DNA of 64,000 nucleotides from Enterobacteriaceae bacterium (GTDB taxonomy: Bacteria > Pseudomonadota > Gammaproteobacteria > Enterobacterales > Enterobacteriaceae). The notes under the pieces were generated by a model. That model worked only from the letters and a program-made list of their open reading frames with translations. It was not told where the DNA came from and searched no databases. This document shows, piece by piece, positions 26,201-33,447 of this stretch; the stretch's first letter is position 1, and each line of letters opens with the position of its first letter. The stretch spans positions 62,001-126,000 of the forward strand of contig CABIZV010000001.1 of the NCBI GenBank assembly GCA_902363335.1, written 5' to 3'. Both the position numbers and the translations under genes were made by a program.

Positions 26201-26321
26201 CCACCTGCGGCAGCGGGGCGACCGGCAGCATCCGAAATCCCAGCACGCCGCACAGGGTTATGGCGAGCGAAATAAGGATCGTCGCCACCGGACGATAGAT
26301 AAAGAGCGCAAAAAATTTCAC
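23244..26321 (-). CDS. mdtC: RND efflux transporter subunit MdtC
   Basis: The protein has 1025 residues, exactly the E. coli length. It has the RND architecture: a first helix (IYRPVATILISLAITL), a large periplasmic loop, proton-relay DD in TM4 (FVVDDAIVVLENISRHLE near residue 405), a second loop and a C-terminal helix bundle. MdtB and MdtC form a 2:1 heterotrimer that exports bile salts, novobiocin and other compounds through MdtA and TolC. It abuts mdtB with no gap. Confidence 0.97.
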   Translation of the reverse strand: MKFFALFIYRPVATILISLAITLCGVLGFRMLPVAPLPQVDFPVIMVSASLPGASPETMASSVATPLERSLGRIAGVSEMTSSSSLGSTRIILEFNFDRDINGAARDVQAAINAAQNLLPSGMPSRPTYRKANPSDAPIMILTLTSDTYSQGELYDFASTQLAQNIAQIDGVGDVDVGGSSLPAVRVDLNPQALFNQGVSLDAVRSAISNANVRKPQGAIEDSAHRWQIQTNDELKKAAEYQPLIIHYNNGAAVRLSDVATVSDSVQDVRNAGMTNAKPAILLMIRKLPEANIIQTVDSIRAELPKLQQTIPAAIDLQIAQDRSPTIRASLEEVEQTLVISVALVILVVFLFLRSGRATLIPAVAVPVSLIGTFAAMYLCGFSLNNLSLMALTIATGFVVDDAIVVLENISRHLEAGMKPLQAALQGSREVGFTVLSMSVSLVAVFLPLLLMGGLPGRLLREFAVTLSVAIGISLAVSLTLTPMMCGWMLKSSRPHTPTRAKGLGRLLVAMQQGYGKSLRWVLNHAKLVGVVFLATIALNVWLYISIPKTFFPEQDTGVLMGGIQADQSISFQAMRGKLQDFMKIIREDPAVDNVTGFTGGSRVNSGMMFITLKSRDQRHETAQQIIDRLRKKLAKEPGANLFLMAVQDIRVGGRQSNASYQYTLLSDDLSALREWEPKIRKALAALPELADVNSDQQDNGAEMALVYDRETMSRLGINVEEANSLLNNAFGQRQISTIYQPLNQYKVVMQVDPVYTQDVSALDKMFVINSDGKAIPLSYFAKWQPANAPLSVNHQGLSAASTVSFNLPTGKSLSEASDAITRAMTQLGVPSTVRGSFAGTAQMFQETMNSQVILIIAAIATVYIVLGILYESYVHPLTILSTLPSAGVGALLALELFNAPFSLIALIGIMLLIGIVKKNAIMMVDFALEAQRNGNLTPEEAIFQACLLRFRPIMMTTLAALFGALPLVLSGGDGSELRQPLGITIVGGLAVSQLLTLYTTPVIYLFFDKLRLRFSRQSRLSVTE

Positions 26322-29300
26322 TTACGCTTCCTCTTCGCGGCGTGGGAAGCGGCTTTTCAGATACAGCGACAGGCGGTCAAACAGCAGGTAGATAACCGGC
26401 GTAGTAAACAGCGTTAACACCTGACTTACCAGCAGCCCGCCCACCATGCCGATCCCCAGCGGACGACGAAGCTCCGCGCCAACGCCGGTGCTGAGCATCA
26501 GCGGCAGGGCGCCCAGCAAGGCCGCCAGCGTGGTCATCAGAATCGGACGGAAACGCAGCAAACAGGCCTGATAAATCGCTTCACGCGGCGGCATTCCCTG
26601 CTCACGTTCGGCGGCCAACGCAAAGTCGATCATCATGATCGCGTTCTTCTTCACGATACCAATCAGCAAGATGATGCCGATGATGGCAATGACGTCCAGT
26701 TCACTGCCGGAGATCATCAGCGCCAGCAGCGCGCCGACGCCTGCCGTCGGCAACGTCGACAGGATGGTTATTGGGTGAATAAAGCTCTCGTACAGTACGC
26801 CCAGCACGATATACATTGCCACCACTGCGGCGACCACCAGCCAGATAGTGCTGCTTAGCGCCGACTGGAAGGCGAGGGTGCTGCCCTGGAATTCGGTGCG
26901 GATATCCACCGGGAAGTTCAGTGCTTTCTCCGCGTCCTGAATCGACTGCACCGCATCGCCCAGCGAGTAACCGTCCGGCACGTTAAACGAGATGGTGGTC
27001 ACCGGGAACTGGTCGAGATGGTTAATGGAGAGCGGCGCGAAACGCTGCTCAATTTTGGCGATTGCCGTCAGCGGCACGATGCCGCCGTCGCTGCTGGTCA
27101 GGCGGATGTTATCCAGCGCGGCCAGCCCGGGTGTGGCCTGCGTATTGTGCTCAAGCACCACGCGATACTGGTTTGCCTGAGTGTAGATGGTGGAGATGAG
27201 CCGCTGGCCAAAGGCGTTGTACAGCGCGTTATCGACGTCGGCCATCGAAATACCAAGACGACTGGCGCTGTCACGGTCGACGTTGACGAAAGCGACCAGC
27301 CCCTGATCCTGCCAGTCGCTGCTGACATCTGAAAGCTGCGGCTGCGCCTGAAGCTGGGTCATTAACTGCGGAACCCACTGGCTTAACGCATCGAGTGAGT
27401 TGGCTTGCAGCGTAAACTGGTACTGGGTGCGGCTGACGGTGGTGTCGATGGTCAAATCCTGCGTCGGCTGTAAATACAGTTCGACACCTGGAATACGCGC
27501 CACCGACTGTTGCAGTCGGCTAATCACCGCCTGAACTCGGTCATCGCGCTCGTCAAGCGGTTTAAGGTTTATCTGCAGACGGGCGCTGTTGAGCGCCGGG
27601 TTGGTGCCATCCACGCCGACGAATGACGTCAGGCTTTCAACGGCTGGGTCTTTCAAAATGGCGTCGGCCACCGTTTGTTGGCGCTGCGCCATGTTGGTGA
27701 ACGACACCGACTGCGGGGCCTGGAGCGTGCCCTGAATAATGCCGTTATCCTGAGTCGGGAAGAAGCCTTTCGGGATGGTTATCCATAAAACTACCGACAG
27801 CGCTAAGGTGCCGAGGGCAACGCTGAGGGTCAGCCACGGGTGATTTAACACGCGCGCCAGCAGATGCCCGTAACCGGCAATCACCCTATCAAAGAAGCGT
27901 TCGCTGGCGCGGGAGAAACGGTTTTGTTTACGCAGCGATTCGTGGCTCAACATGCGCGCGCACATCATTGGCGTGAGCGTGAGCGACACGATAGCCGAGA
28001 TTAATATCGCCACCGCCAGCGTCACGGCAAATTCGCGGAACAGACGGCCAATGATATCGCCCATAAACAGCAGCGGGATCAGCACCGCAATCAGCGATAA
28101 GGTCAGGGAGATGATGGTAAAGCCAATTTCGCCCGCGCCTTTAAGCGCCGCCGCCATCGGCTTCTCGCCTTTTTCGATATAACGGGAGATGTTTTCGATA
28201 ACCACAATGGCGTCATCGACCACAAAACCGGTGGCGATGGTGAGCGCCATCAGCGTCAGGTTGTTTATCGAGAAATCGAGGAACACCATCACCGCGAACG
28301 TGCCGACCAACGAAAGCGGTACGGCAACGCCCGGAATAATGGTCGCCGGAACGTTACGCAAGAACAGATAGATGATCATCACCACCAGCGCAATCGCCAG
28401 CATCAGCTCGAACTGGGTGTCGGAAACCGAGGCGCGAATATTGGTGGTACGGTCGGAAAGCACCTCGACCTTGACCGATTTGGGCAGGCTTTCGGTAAGC
28501 TGCGGCAGCATCTGACGAATGCTGTCCGCCGTCGAGATAATGTTAGCGCCCGGTTGGCGCTGCACGTTCATCACGATGGCCTGTTTTTTGTTAGCCCATG
28601 CGCCAAGCCAGCTGTTTTCAGCCCCTTGTTCTACGATGGCGACATCGCCTAAGCGGATCGGCGCGCCGTTTTTATAGGCGATGATCAGCTGACGATATTC
28701 CTGCGCCGACTGCATCTGGTCGTTGGCGGAGAGCGTCACGGCGCGGGTTGGGCCGTCAAGGCTACCTTTGGCGGAGTTGACGTTAGCGCTGGTGATGGCG
28801 GTGCGAATGGTTTCGCTGGTTAACCCCAGCGCGGCGATAGCCTCGGCGTTAAGCTTCACGCGCACGGCCGGGCGCTGACCGCCCGCCAGCGTCACCAGAC
28901 CCACGCCGGAGACCTGGGAAATTTTCTGCGCCACGCGGGTTTCCACCATATCTTCCACTTCGGTCATCGGTGTGGCGGTGGAGGTGACGGCGAGCGTCAT
29001 GATTGGAGGATCCGCGGGATTCACTTTGCTGTAGACCGGCGGGTTCGGCAGATCGTTGGGTAACAGATTCGTCGCGGCATTAATCGCCGCCTGCACTTCC
29101 TGCTCGGCGACGTCCAGCGGCAAGGTCAGCTGGAATTGCAGCGTGACGACCGACGCGCCGCCCGAGCTTTGCGAAGACATCTGTTTTAAGCCCGACATCT
29201 GGCCGAACTGACGCTCCAGCGGCGCGGTGACCGCAGAGGTCATCACGTCCGGGCTGGCACCAGGGTAAAGCGTCACCACCTGAATGGTGGGGTAATCGAC

Positions 29301-29444
29301 TTCCGGCAGAGCGGAGACCGGCAGAAAACGATAGCCAATAATCCCGGCCAGTAAAATCGCCACCATCAGTAATGTGGTGGCCACGGGGCGCATAATAAAC
29401 AGGCGGGAAGGGCCGCCCGTGCTGCTCGGCGGTAACACTTGCAT
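26322..29444 (-). CDS. mdtB: RND efflux transporter subunit MdtB
   Basis: The protein has 1040 residues, the E. coli length. It starts MQVLPPSSTGGPSRLFIMRP, with the TM4 proton-relay segment FVVDDAIVVIENISRYIE. It is similar to MdtC throughout, reflecting an old duplication. It works with MdtC and MdtA. Its start codon overlaps the mdtA stop (TGATG), so the two are translationally coupled. Confidence 0.97.
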   Translation of the reverse strand: MQVLPPSSTGGPSRLFIMRPVATTLLMVAILLAGIIGYRFLPVSALPEVDYPTIQVVTLYPGASPDVMTSAVTAPLERQFGQMSGLKQMSSQSSGGASVVTLQFQLTLPLDVAEQEVQAAINAATNLLPNDLPNPPVYSKVNPADPPIMTLAVTSTATPMTEVEDMVETRVAQKISQVSGVGLVTLAGGQRPAVRVKLNAEAIAALGLTSETIRTAITSANVNSAKGSLDGPTRAVTLSANDQMQSAQEYRQLIIAYKNGAPIRLGDVAIVEQGAENSWLGAWANKKQAIVMNVQRQPGANIISTADSIRQMLPQLTESLPKSVKVEVLSDRTTNIRASVSDTQFELMLAIALVVMIIYLFLRNVPATIIPGVAVPLSLVGTFAVMVFLDFSINNLTLMALTIATGFVVDDAIVVIENISRYIEKGEKPMAAALKGAGEIGFTIISLTLSLIAVLIPLLFMGDIIGRLFREFAVTLAVAILISAIVSLTLTPMMCARMLSHESLRKQNRFSRASERFFDRVIAGYGHLLARVLNHPWLTLSVALGTLALSVVLWITIPKGFFPTQDNGIIQGTLQAPQSVSFTNMAQRQQTVADAILKDPAVESLTSFVGVDGTNPALNSARLQINLKPLDERDDRVQAVISRLQQSVARIPGVELYLQPTQDLTIDTTVSRTQYQFTLQANSLDALSQWVPQLMTQLQAQPQLSDVSSDWQDQGLVAFVNVDRDSASRLGISMADVDNALYNAFGQRLISTIYTQANQYRVVLEHNTQATPGLAALDNIRLTSSDGGIVPLTAIAKIEQRFAPLSINHLDQFPVTTISFNVPDGYSLGDAVQSIQDAEKALNFPVDIRTEFQGSTLAFQSALSSTIWLVVAAVVAMYIVLGVLYESFIHPITILSTLPTAGVGALLALMISGSELDVIAIIGIILLIGIVKKNAIMMIDFALAAEREQGMPPREAIYQACLLRFRPILMTTLAALLGALPLMLSTGVGAELRRPLGIGMVGGLLVSQVLTLFTTPVIYLLFDRLSLYLKSRFPRREEEA

Positions 29445-30703
29445 CAGCCGCGCGCTCCTTTATGACCGGCAGCCTTATCTTCTGTGGCCGCCGGTTTTTC
29501 CGCGCTGGTGGTGGCGTCGTGTGCGGCAACCACTTCCACTTTCGCGCCTTCGGTCAGGCGGTCGATACCGTCCGTTACCACGCGGTCACCCACAGAGAGT
29601 CCTGCGTCGATAACCACCTTCAGGCTGTCCTGAATGCCGGGAACCACGGTATGTTTGCTGACTTTGTTATCGCTACCCAGTACCCAGACGAAGTGACCAT
29701 CGTTGCCCATTTGCAGGGCGGCGGTGGGGATCACTACCGCATTTTGCTGGGTATCAACCAGCATACGCGCGTTAACGAACTGGTTGGGGAACAGCGCGTC
29801 GTCCTGATTGTTGAAGCGCGCTTTCAGCTTAATGGTGCCGGTGGTGGCATCAATCTGGTTGTCGAGGCTTAGCAGCGTGCCGTCGCTGAGTTTTTTCTTG
29901 TTGGTGCGATCCCAGGCTTCCACCGCCAGCGTTTTACCCGCTTTCTGCGCGGCAACCACGGTCGCAATATCATTTTCCGGCAGGGTGAAAATCAGATCGA
30001 TAGGATGAGTTTGCGTCAGTACTACGATACCGGTGGTATCGCCGCTGGAAATCTGGTTACCGATATCCACCTGTTTTAAACCCACGCGCCCGTCGATGGG
30101 GGCGGTAATGCGGCTCCAGGTGAGCTGGAGTTGAGCGCTGGCAACCGAGGCTTCATCGGCTTTAATCGTGCCTTCGCTTTCACTGACCAGCGACTGCTGG
30201 GTGTCGAGCTCCTGGCGAGAAACGAGATTGGTTTTCACCAGCTGCTGATAACGCGCTAAATCGCGACGGGCGTTGGCGAGCGTGGCTTTATCTTTGGCTA
30301 ACTGCCCCTGGGCCTGCGCCAATGCGACCTTGAACTGGCTTGGGTCGATTTCAGCCAGTAAATCACCGGCTTTAACCTGCTGCCCTTCCTGGAAATGAAT
30401 CGCCATCAGCTGCCCGTCGACCCGGCTTCTGACGGTGACGGTGTTGGCAGCCGTAATGGTGCCCAGGCCGCTTAAATAACGCGGAACGGCTTCACTGGTT
30501 GCCGTGGCTGCCTGAACCGGGGCGAGCGTTGCGCCAAAGCGCCCGCCGTGACGCCCGCCACCGGCCGGTGCGCCCGCCGGTTTGGCCGCCGTGGAATCTG
30601 AGGTGCTGGAATCACTGCTAAAGTGCCAGATGCCAATCGCGCCTGCGACAACCACCAGTGCGGCCAGCGCAATCCGCCAGCGAATGTTATGACTGCCTTT
30701 CAT
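29444..30703 (-). CDS. mdtA: RND efflux membrane-fusion protein MdtA
   Basis: The protein has 419 residues from ATG 30703 (E. coli MdtA 415); an ATG at 30730 would add nine residues absent from the family. It has an N-terminal helix (WRIALAALVVVAGAIGIWHF), a lipoyl-type half domain, a helical hairpin (about 130-200) and a beta-barrel domain. TVTVRSRVDGQLMAIHFQEG is typical. The C-terminal tail is Ala/Lys/Glu-rich. It bridges MdtBC to TolC across the periplasm. It is first in the operon, preceded by a long leader region with a BaeR-like site. Confidence 0.96.
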   Translation of the reverse strand: MKGSHNIRWRIALAALVVVAGAIGIWHFSSDSSTSDSTAAKPAGAPAGGGRHGGRFGATLAPVQAATATSEAVPRYLSGLGTITAANTVTVRSRVDGQLMAIHFQEGQQVKAGDLLAEIDPSQFKVALAQAQGQLAKDKATLANARRDLARYQQLVKTNLVSRQELDTQQSLVSESEGTIKADEASVASAQLQLTWSRITAPIDGRVGLKQVDIGNQISSGDTTGIVVLTQTHPIDLIFTLPENDIATVVAAQKAGKTLAVEAWDRTNKKKLSDGTLLSLDNQIDATTGTIKLKARFNNQDDALFPNQFVNARMLVDTQQNAVVIPTAALQMGNDGHFVWVLGSDNKVSKHTVVPGIQDSLKVVIDAGLSVGDRVVTDGIDRLTEGAKVEVVAAHDATTSAEKPAATEDKAAGHKGARG

Positions 30704-30761
30704 CGTTATACGTATCTCGTCCTGAATCATTCCACGAAATAATACTAGTTTAGTGATGGAA

Positions 30762-30787
30762 CGCTCAGGAAAAATGGAGGAAATATG
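30762..30787 (-). promoter_or_regulatory. putative BaeR box upstream of mdtA
   Basis: The minus strand reads ATTTCCTCCATTTTTCC, resembling the described BaeR box (TTTTTCTCCATNATTGGC) best in its first half. It sits about 70 bp before the mdtA start. The second half matches poorly. Confidence 0.35.
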
Positions 30788-30853
30788 AAAGACGGCGGGA
30801 ATCGTCTGAATCCGCAGCGGCTTTACGAGAAGCCTCGCAAAGCGAAGGCATGA
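30785..30853 (+). CDS. possible 22-residue small protein divergent from mdtA
   Basis: ATG 30785 follows a strong GGAGG at 30776-30780 with a short 4-nt spacing, and the frame encodes MKDGGNRLNPQRLYEKPRKA plus two residues. It is basic and has no membrane segment. Only the ribosome site supports translation, and it overlaps the putative BaeR site, so this is tentative. Confidence 0.2.
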   Translation: MKDGGNRLNPQRLYEKPRKAKA

Positions 30854-30913
30854 AACGTGGAAAAACGGCCGTTCGTGATAACGTCAGCGGCGTTTAGCGG
30901 GGCGCTAAAACAG

Positions 30914-31050
30914 GAAAGCCCCTCCTGACGAAGGGGCCTTATATAAGGAAAGGGTTATGATGAAGTCAGTCATCATACTGGTGATACTCTTAGTGATCAG
31001 CCTACCAGCTTACTAAGATACTAGGGGGAGGATAAATCCTCCCTTACCCT
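30914..31050 (-). ncRNA. sib: Sib (QUAD family) antisense RNA
   Basis: The minus strand begins near 31050 with GGGTAAGGGAGGATTTATCC. It runs antisense across the ibs gene, then CATAACCCTTTCCTTAT, and ends in a terminator hairpin (GCCCCTTC, loop, AGGAGGGGC) and TTT. This is the pattern of the E. coli SibA-E RNAs (about 140 nt), which repress Ibs toxin synthesis. E. coli also has sib copies upstream of mdtA. End points are approximate. Confidence 0.88.
30957..31016 (+). CDS. ibs: Ibs-family type I toxin peptide
   Basis: This 19-residue hydrophobic peptide, MMKSVIILVILLVISLPAY, closely resembles E. coli IbsA-E (pattern MMK-VIIL-ILLVIS--AY). The ribosome site is AAGGG, 3-5 nt before the first two ATGs. 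Such peptides insert in the inner membrane and depolarise it when overproduced. The gene is fully covered by the antisense Sib RNA. It is too short for usual gene callers. Confidence 0.9.
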   Translation: MMKSVIILVILLVISLPAY

Positions 31051-31097
31051 CATTCCTTTACCTTAGGTCGAAAAAACAGCGAAGTCAACGCTTCGTA

Positions 31098-32459
31098 TCA
31101 GGCAAAGACCACCTGCGCCCAGCGTGCCAGACCAGCGGTGACGGAACCAAAATCATCGCCACCGGCAATAGGGATCCCCGGAAGCTGCGCGGCCAGCGCT
31201 TTCTTAATCAGCGGGGAGCGCGCGCTACCGCCGGTGAGGTAGATAATGTCCGGTTTTTCGCTGCTGTTCTCCAGCGCTAACTGCACCTGCTCAAGGATGC
31301 GGGTCAACGGTTGATTCAGCGCCGCTTCCAGCCCATCCTGGGTGATAGCGGTGGCGAGCTCATCGCTGATAAATGGCAGCGTGGTGTCGATAAGTGCGTT
31401 TTCGGACAAGGCGATTTTGCTCTCTTCCGCGCTGCGCACCAGACGGTAGCTCAGGCGCTGCTGCCACACTTTATACAGCAGCGCGACTTTCTCTGCATCA
31501 CGTGCATCACGTGCATCACGGGCCAGATCGCGCAGCAAACGTCCGTTAGCGGCGCTGTAGAAATCAGTCTGCGCCGGGACGTCGTTTATCGCCACGGCAT
31601 TCCACCACGGTAAAAGCGGCAGGGCGATGCCTTTTGCCGTTTCGCCACCCATGCCGAGCAGCGGCATCAGGCTTTTAAACGCCAGCGCAATATCGAGGTC
31701 GTTACCGCCGACGCGGCAGCCGCTGTGCCCCAGCAAGCTCTGTTCGCGGTCATGGCGAGCGCGCCACTGCGGCCCCATCAGAAGAACCGAACAGTCGGTG
31801 GTTCCGCCGCCGATATCCACCACCAGCACGCGTTTTTCGTCGGTCAGGGTCGCTTCAAACTCGAGGCCTGCGGCAACCGGCTCATACTGGAATACGACGT
31901 CGCGGAAACCCGCGCGTTTCGCGGCGCGTTCAAGAATACCTACCGCCTGGCTATTGGCTTCATCGCCACCCAGCCCCTGGAAGTTGATGGGGCGACCAAT
32001 GACCGCCTGATCAAGGCTATCTTCTAGCTGTGACTGCGCCTGCTGGCGAATATGCAGCATCATGGAACAGACTAAATCTTCGAATACCGCGACCTGCTGC
32101 GGTTTGAGCCCGCTGGCGCCGAGAAACGATTTCGGCGATTTAACGAAGTAAACTTCTTCAGGATCGGTGATGTATTGTTTGAGTGACGCCAGGCCAAACT
32201 GCACGCTGTTGCCAAGGACGTCGATATCTTCATCACGATTGAAGTTGATAGCGCGGCGCAGTAACGCCTGCGTTTCGTCGCCGGATGCCGGAACCTGATG
32301 GTGGCGATAGAGCCACTCACTCACCGCTTCACGCGTGGGTGCCGACAACATAGAAGGAAGTAAGGTGCTGCCGTTTTCCATCATCAACATGCGTGGTGCG
32401 CCATCTTGCATAACGGCGATGGAACAGTTCGCTGTTCCGTAGTCAAAACCTATAAACAC
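31098..32459 (-). CDS. yegD: Hsp70-like chaperone YegD
   Basis: The protein has 453 residues from GTG 32459, giving the E. coli start (M)FIGFDYGTANCS (E. coli 450). A GGGGA site lies 8 nt before this GTG; ATGs at 32468 and 32474 are alternatives. Actin-like ATPase motifs are FDYGTANCS (phosphate 1), VVDIGGGTTDCS (phosphate 2) and YLTGGSARSPLI (adenosine). There is no peptide-binding domain as in DnaK. A tandem RDA repeat is visible near residue 320 (ARDARDARDAEKV), where E. coli has one unit. The role is not well defined. Confidence 0.92.
   Translation of the reverse strand: MFIGFDYGTANCSIAVMQDGAPRMLMMENGSTLLPSMLSAPTREAVSEWLYRHHQVPASGDETQALLRRAINFNRDEDIDVLGNSVQFGLASLKQYITDPEEVYFVKSPKSFLGASGLKPQQVAVFEDLVCSMMLHIRQQAQSQLEDSLDQAVIGRPINFQGLGGDEANSQAVGILERAAKRAGFRDVVFQYEPVAAGLEFEATLTDEKRVLVVDIGGGTTDCSVLLMGPQWRARHDREQSLLGHSGCRVGGNDLDIALAFKSLMPLLGMGGETAKGIALPLLPWWNAVAINDVPAQTDFYSAANGRLLRDLARDARDARDAEKVALLYKVWQQRLSYRLVRSAEESKIALSENALIDTTLPFISDELATAITQDGLEAALNQPLTRILEQVQLALENSSEKPDIIYLTGGSARSPLIKKALAAQLPGIPIAGGDDFGSVTAGLARWAQVVFA
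31494..31520. repeat. 9-bp triplicate tandem repeat inside yegD
   Basis: TGCATCACG is repeated three times without change and in frame. On the coding strand it gives repeated Arg-Asp-Ala. Confidence 0.9.
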
Positions 32460-32604
32460 GACAATCATCCCCATGCCAGTGAAGAAAGGGGGGCGACTTT
32501 AGCCGAATGTCGGGGTGGCGGCAACTGGAATATGAAAGCAAGGTCTTATGCGCCATTAGGCGCTATGCTGTAATCCTCAACGATTCGCAACGCAAGGATT
32601 GACG

Positions 32605-33447
32605 ATGTTTGAACTGCCGTGGCTGCCGCCGTATGACTGGCGCTGGATGTTTGATTTTTTGCAGGCGCGTGCCGTGACCGGCATTGAACGTTTTGAGGAC
32701 GGTAGCTATAGCCGTAGCTGGCGCTGTGGCGCTCATTGGGGACGAATCACCATGACGCCCGACGAGCCGCATCAGGTGCTGCGCGTACATTTGTCCGCGG
32801 GGCTGTTACCGGTGGCAGAACAGGCCAAAGCGGCGGTGACCCGGCTGCTGGATTTAACCTGCGACCCCGAGCAGATCCAGCAGGCGTTAGGCCCTCTCGC
32901 GGCGGCAAAACCGGGGCTACGTTTACCCGGTTCAATGGATGTGTTTGAGCAAGGCGTGCGGGCGATTCTGGGCCAACTGGTGAGCGTGGCGATGGCGGCG
33001 AAACTGACCGGAAAGGTGGTGGCGCTATACGGCGAGCCGTTAGCGGATGATGAGGGTGCCTTTGTGTTCCCGACGGCAGAACAGCTCGCCGCAGGCGATC
33101 CGCTGGCGCTTAAAGCGCTGGGGATGCCGCTTAAACGTGCAGAAGCGTTGATTCATTTTGCTAAGGTAGCCGCTGAAGGCGAGCTTTCACCCACATTGCC
33201 TGATGATGTCGACCAGGCGCTGAAAGCGCTTCAGCAGTATCCGGGGATAGGTCGCTGGACGGCGAACTATTTTGCTCTGCGCGCCTGGCAGGCGAAAGAT
33301 ATCTTTCTGCCAGATGACTATTTGATTAAGCAGCGTTTTCCCGGCATGACGCCTGCGCAAATCCGCCGCTATGCCGAACGCTGGCAGCCTTGGCGTTCCT
33401 ATGCGTTACTACATATCTGGCATTCTTATGCCTGGTCGCCAGAATGA
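32605..33447 (+). CDS. alkA: 3-methyladenine DNA glycosylase II
   Basis: The protein has 280 residues from ATG 32605, with AAGGA 6 nt upstream. It aligns with the E. coli start (MFELPWLPPYDW against MYTLNWQPPYDW). It removes alkylated bases such as 3-methyladenine. The helix-hairpin-helix is at about 207-225 (LQQYPGIGRWTANYFAL) and the catalytic Asp238 is in FLPDDYLI. GLRLPGSMDVFEQGVRAILGQ near 105-124 is also typical. The last 22 bp overlap the 3' end of the convergent yegE gene. It is divergent from yegD. Confidence 0.95.
   Translation: MFELPWLPPYDWRWMFDFLQARAVTGIERFEDGSYSRSWRCGAHWGRITMTPDEPHQVLRVHLSAGLLPVAEQAKAAVTRLLDLTCDPEQIQQALGPLAAAKPGLRLPGSMDVFEQGVRAILGQLVSVAMAAKLTGKVVALYGEPLADDEGAFVFPTAEQLAAGDPLALKALGMPLKRAEALIHFAKVAAEGELSPTLPDDVDQALKALQQYPGIGRWTANYFALRAWQAKDIFLPDDYLIKQRFPGMTPAQIRRYAERWQPWRSYALLHIWHSYAWSPE

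Noticed and set aside
31494..31520. Short repeats considered as a CRISPR remnant
   Set aside because: Three adjacent 9-bp copies without spacers inside a coding gene are a tandem repeat, not a CRISPR array.
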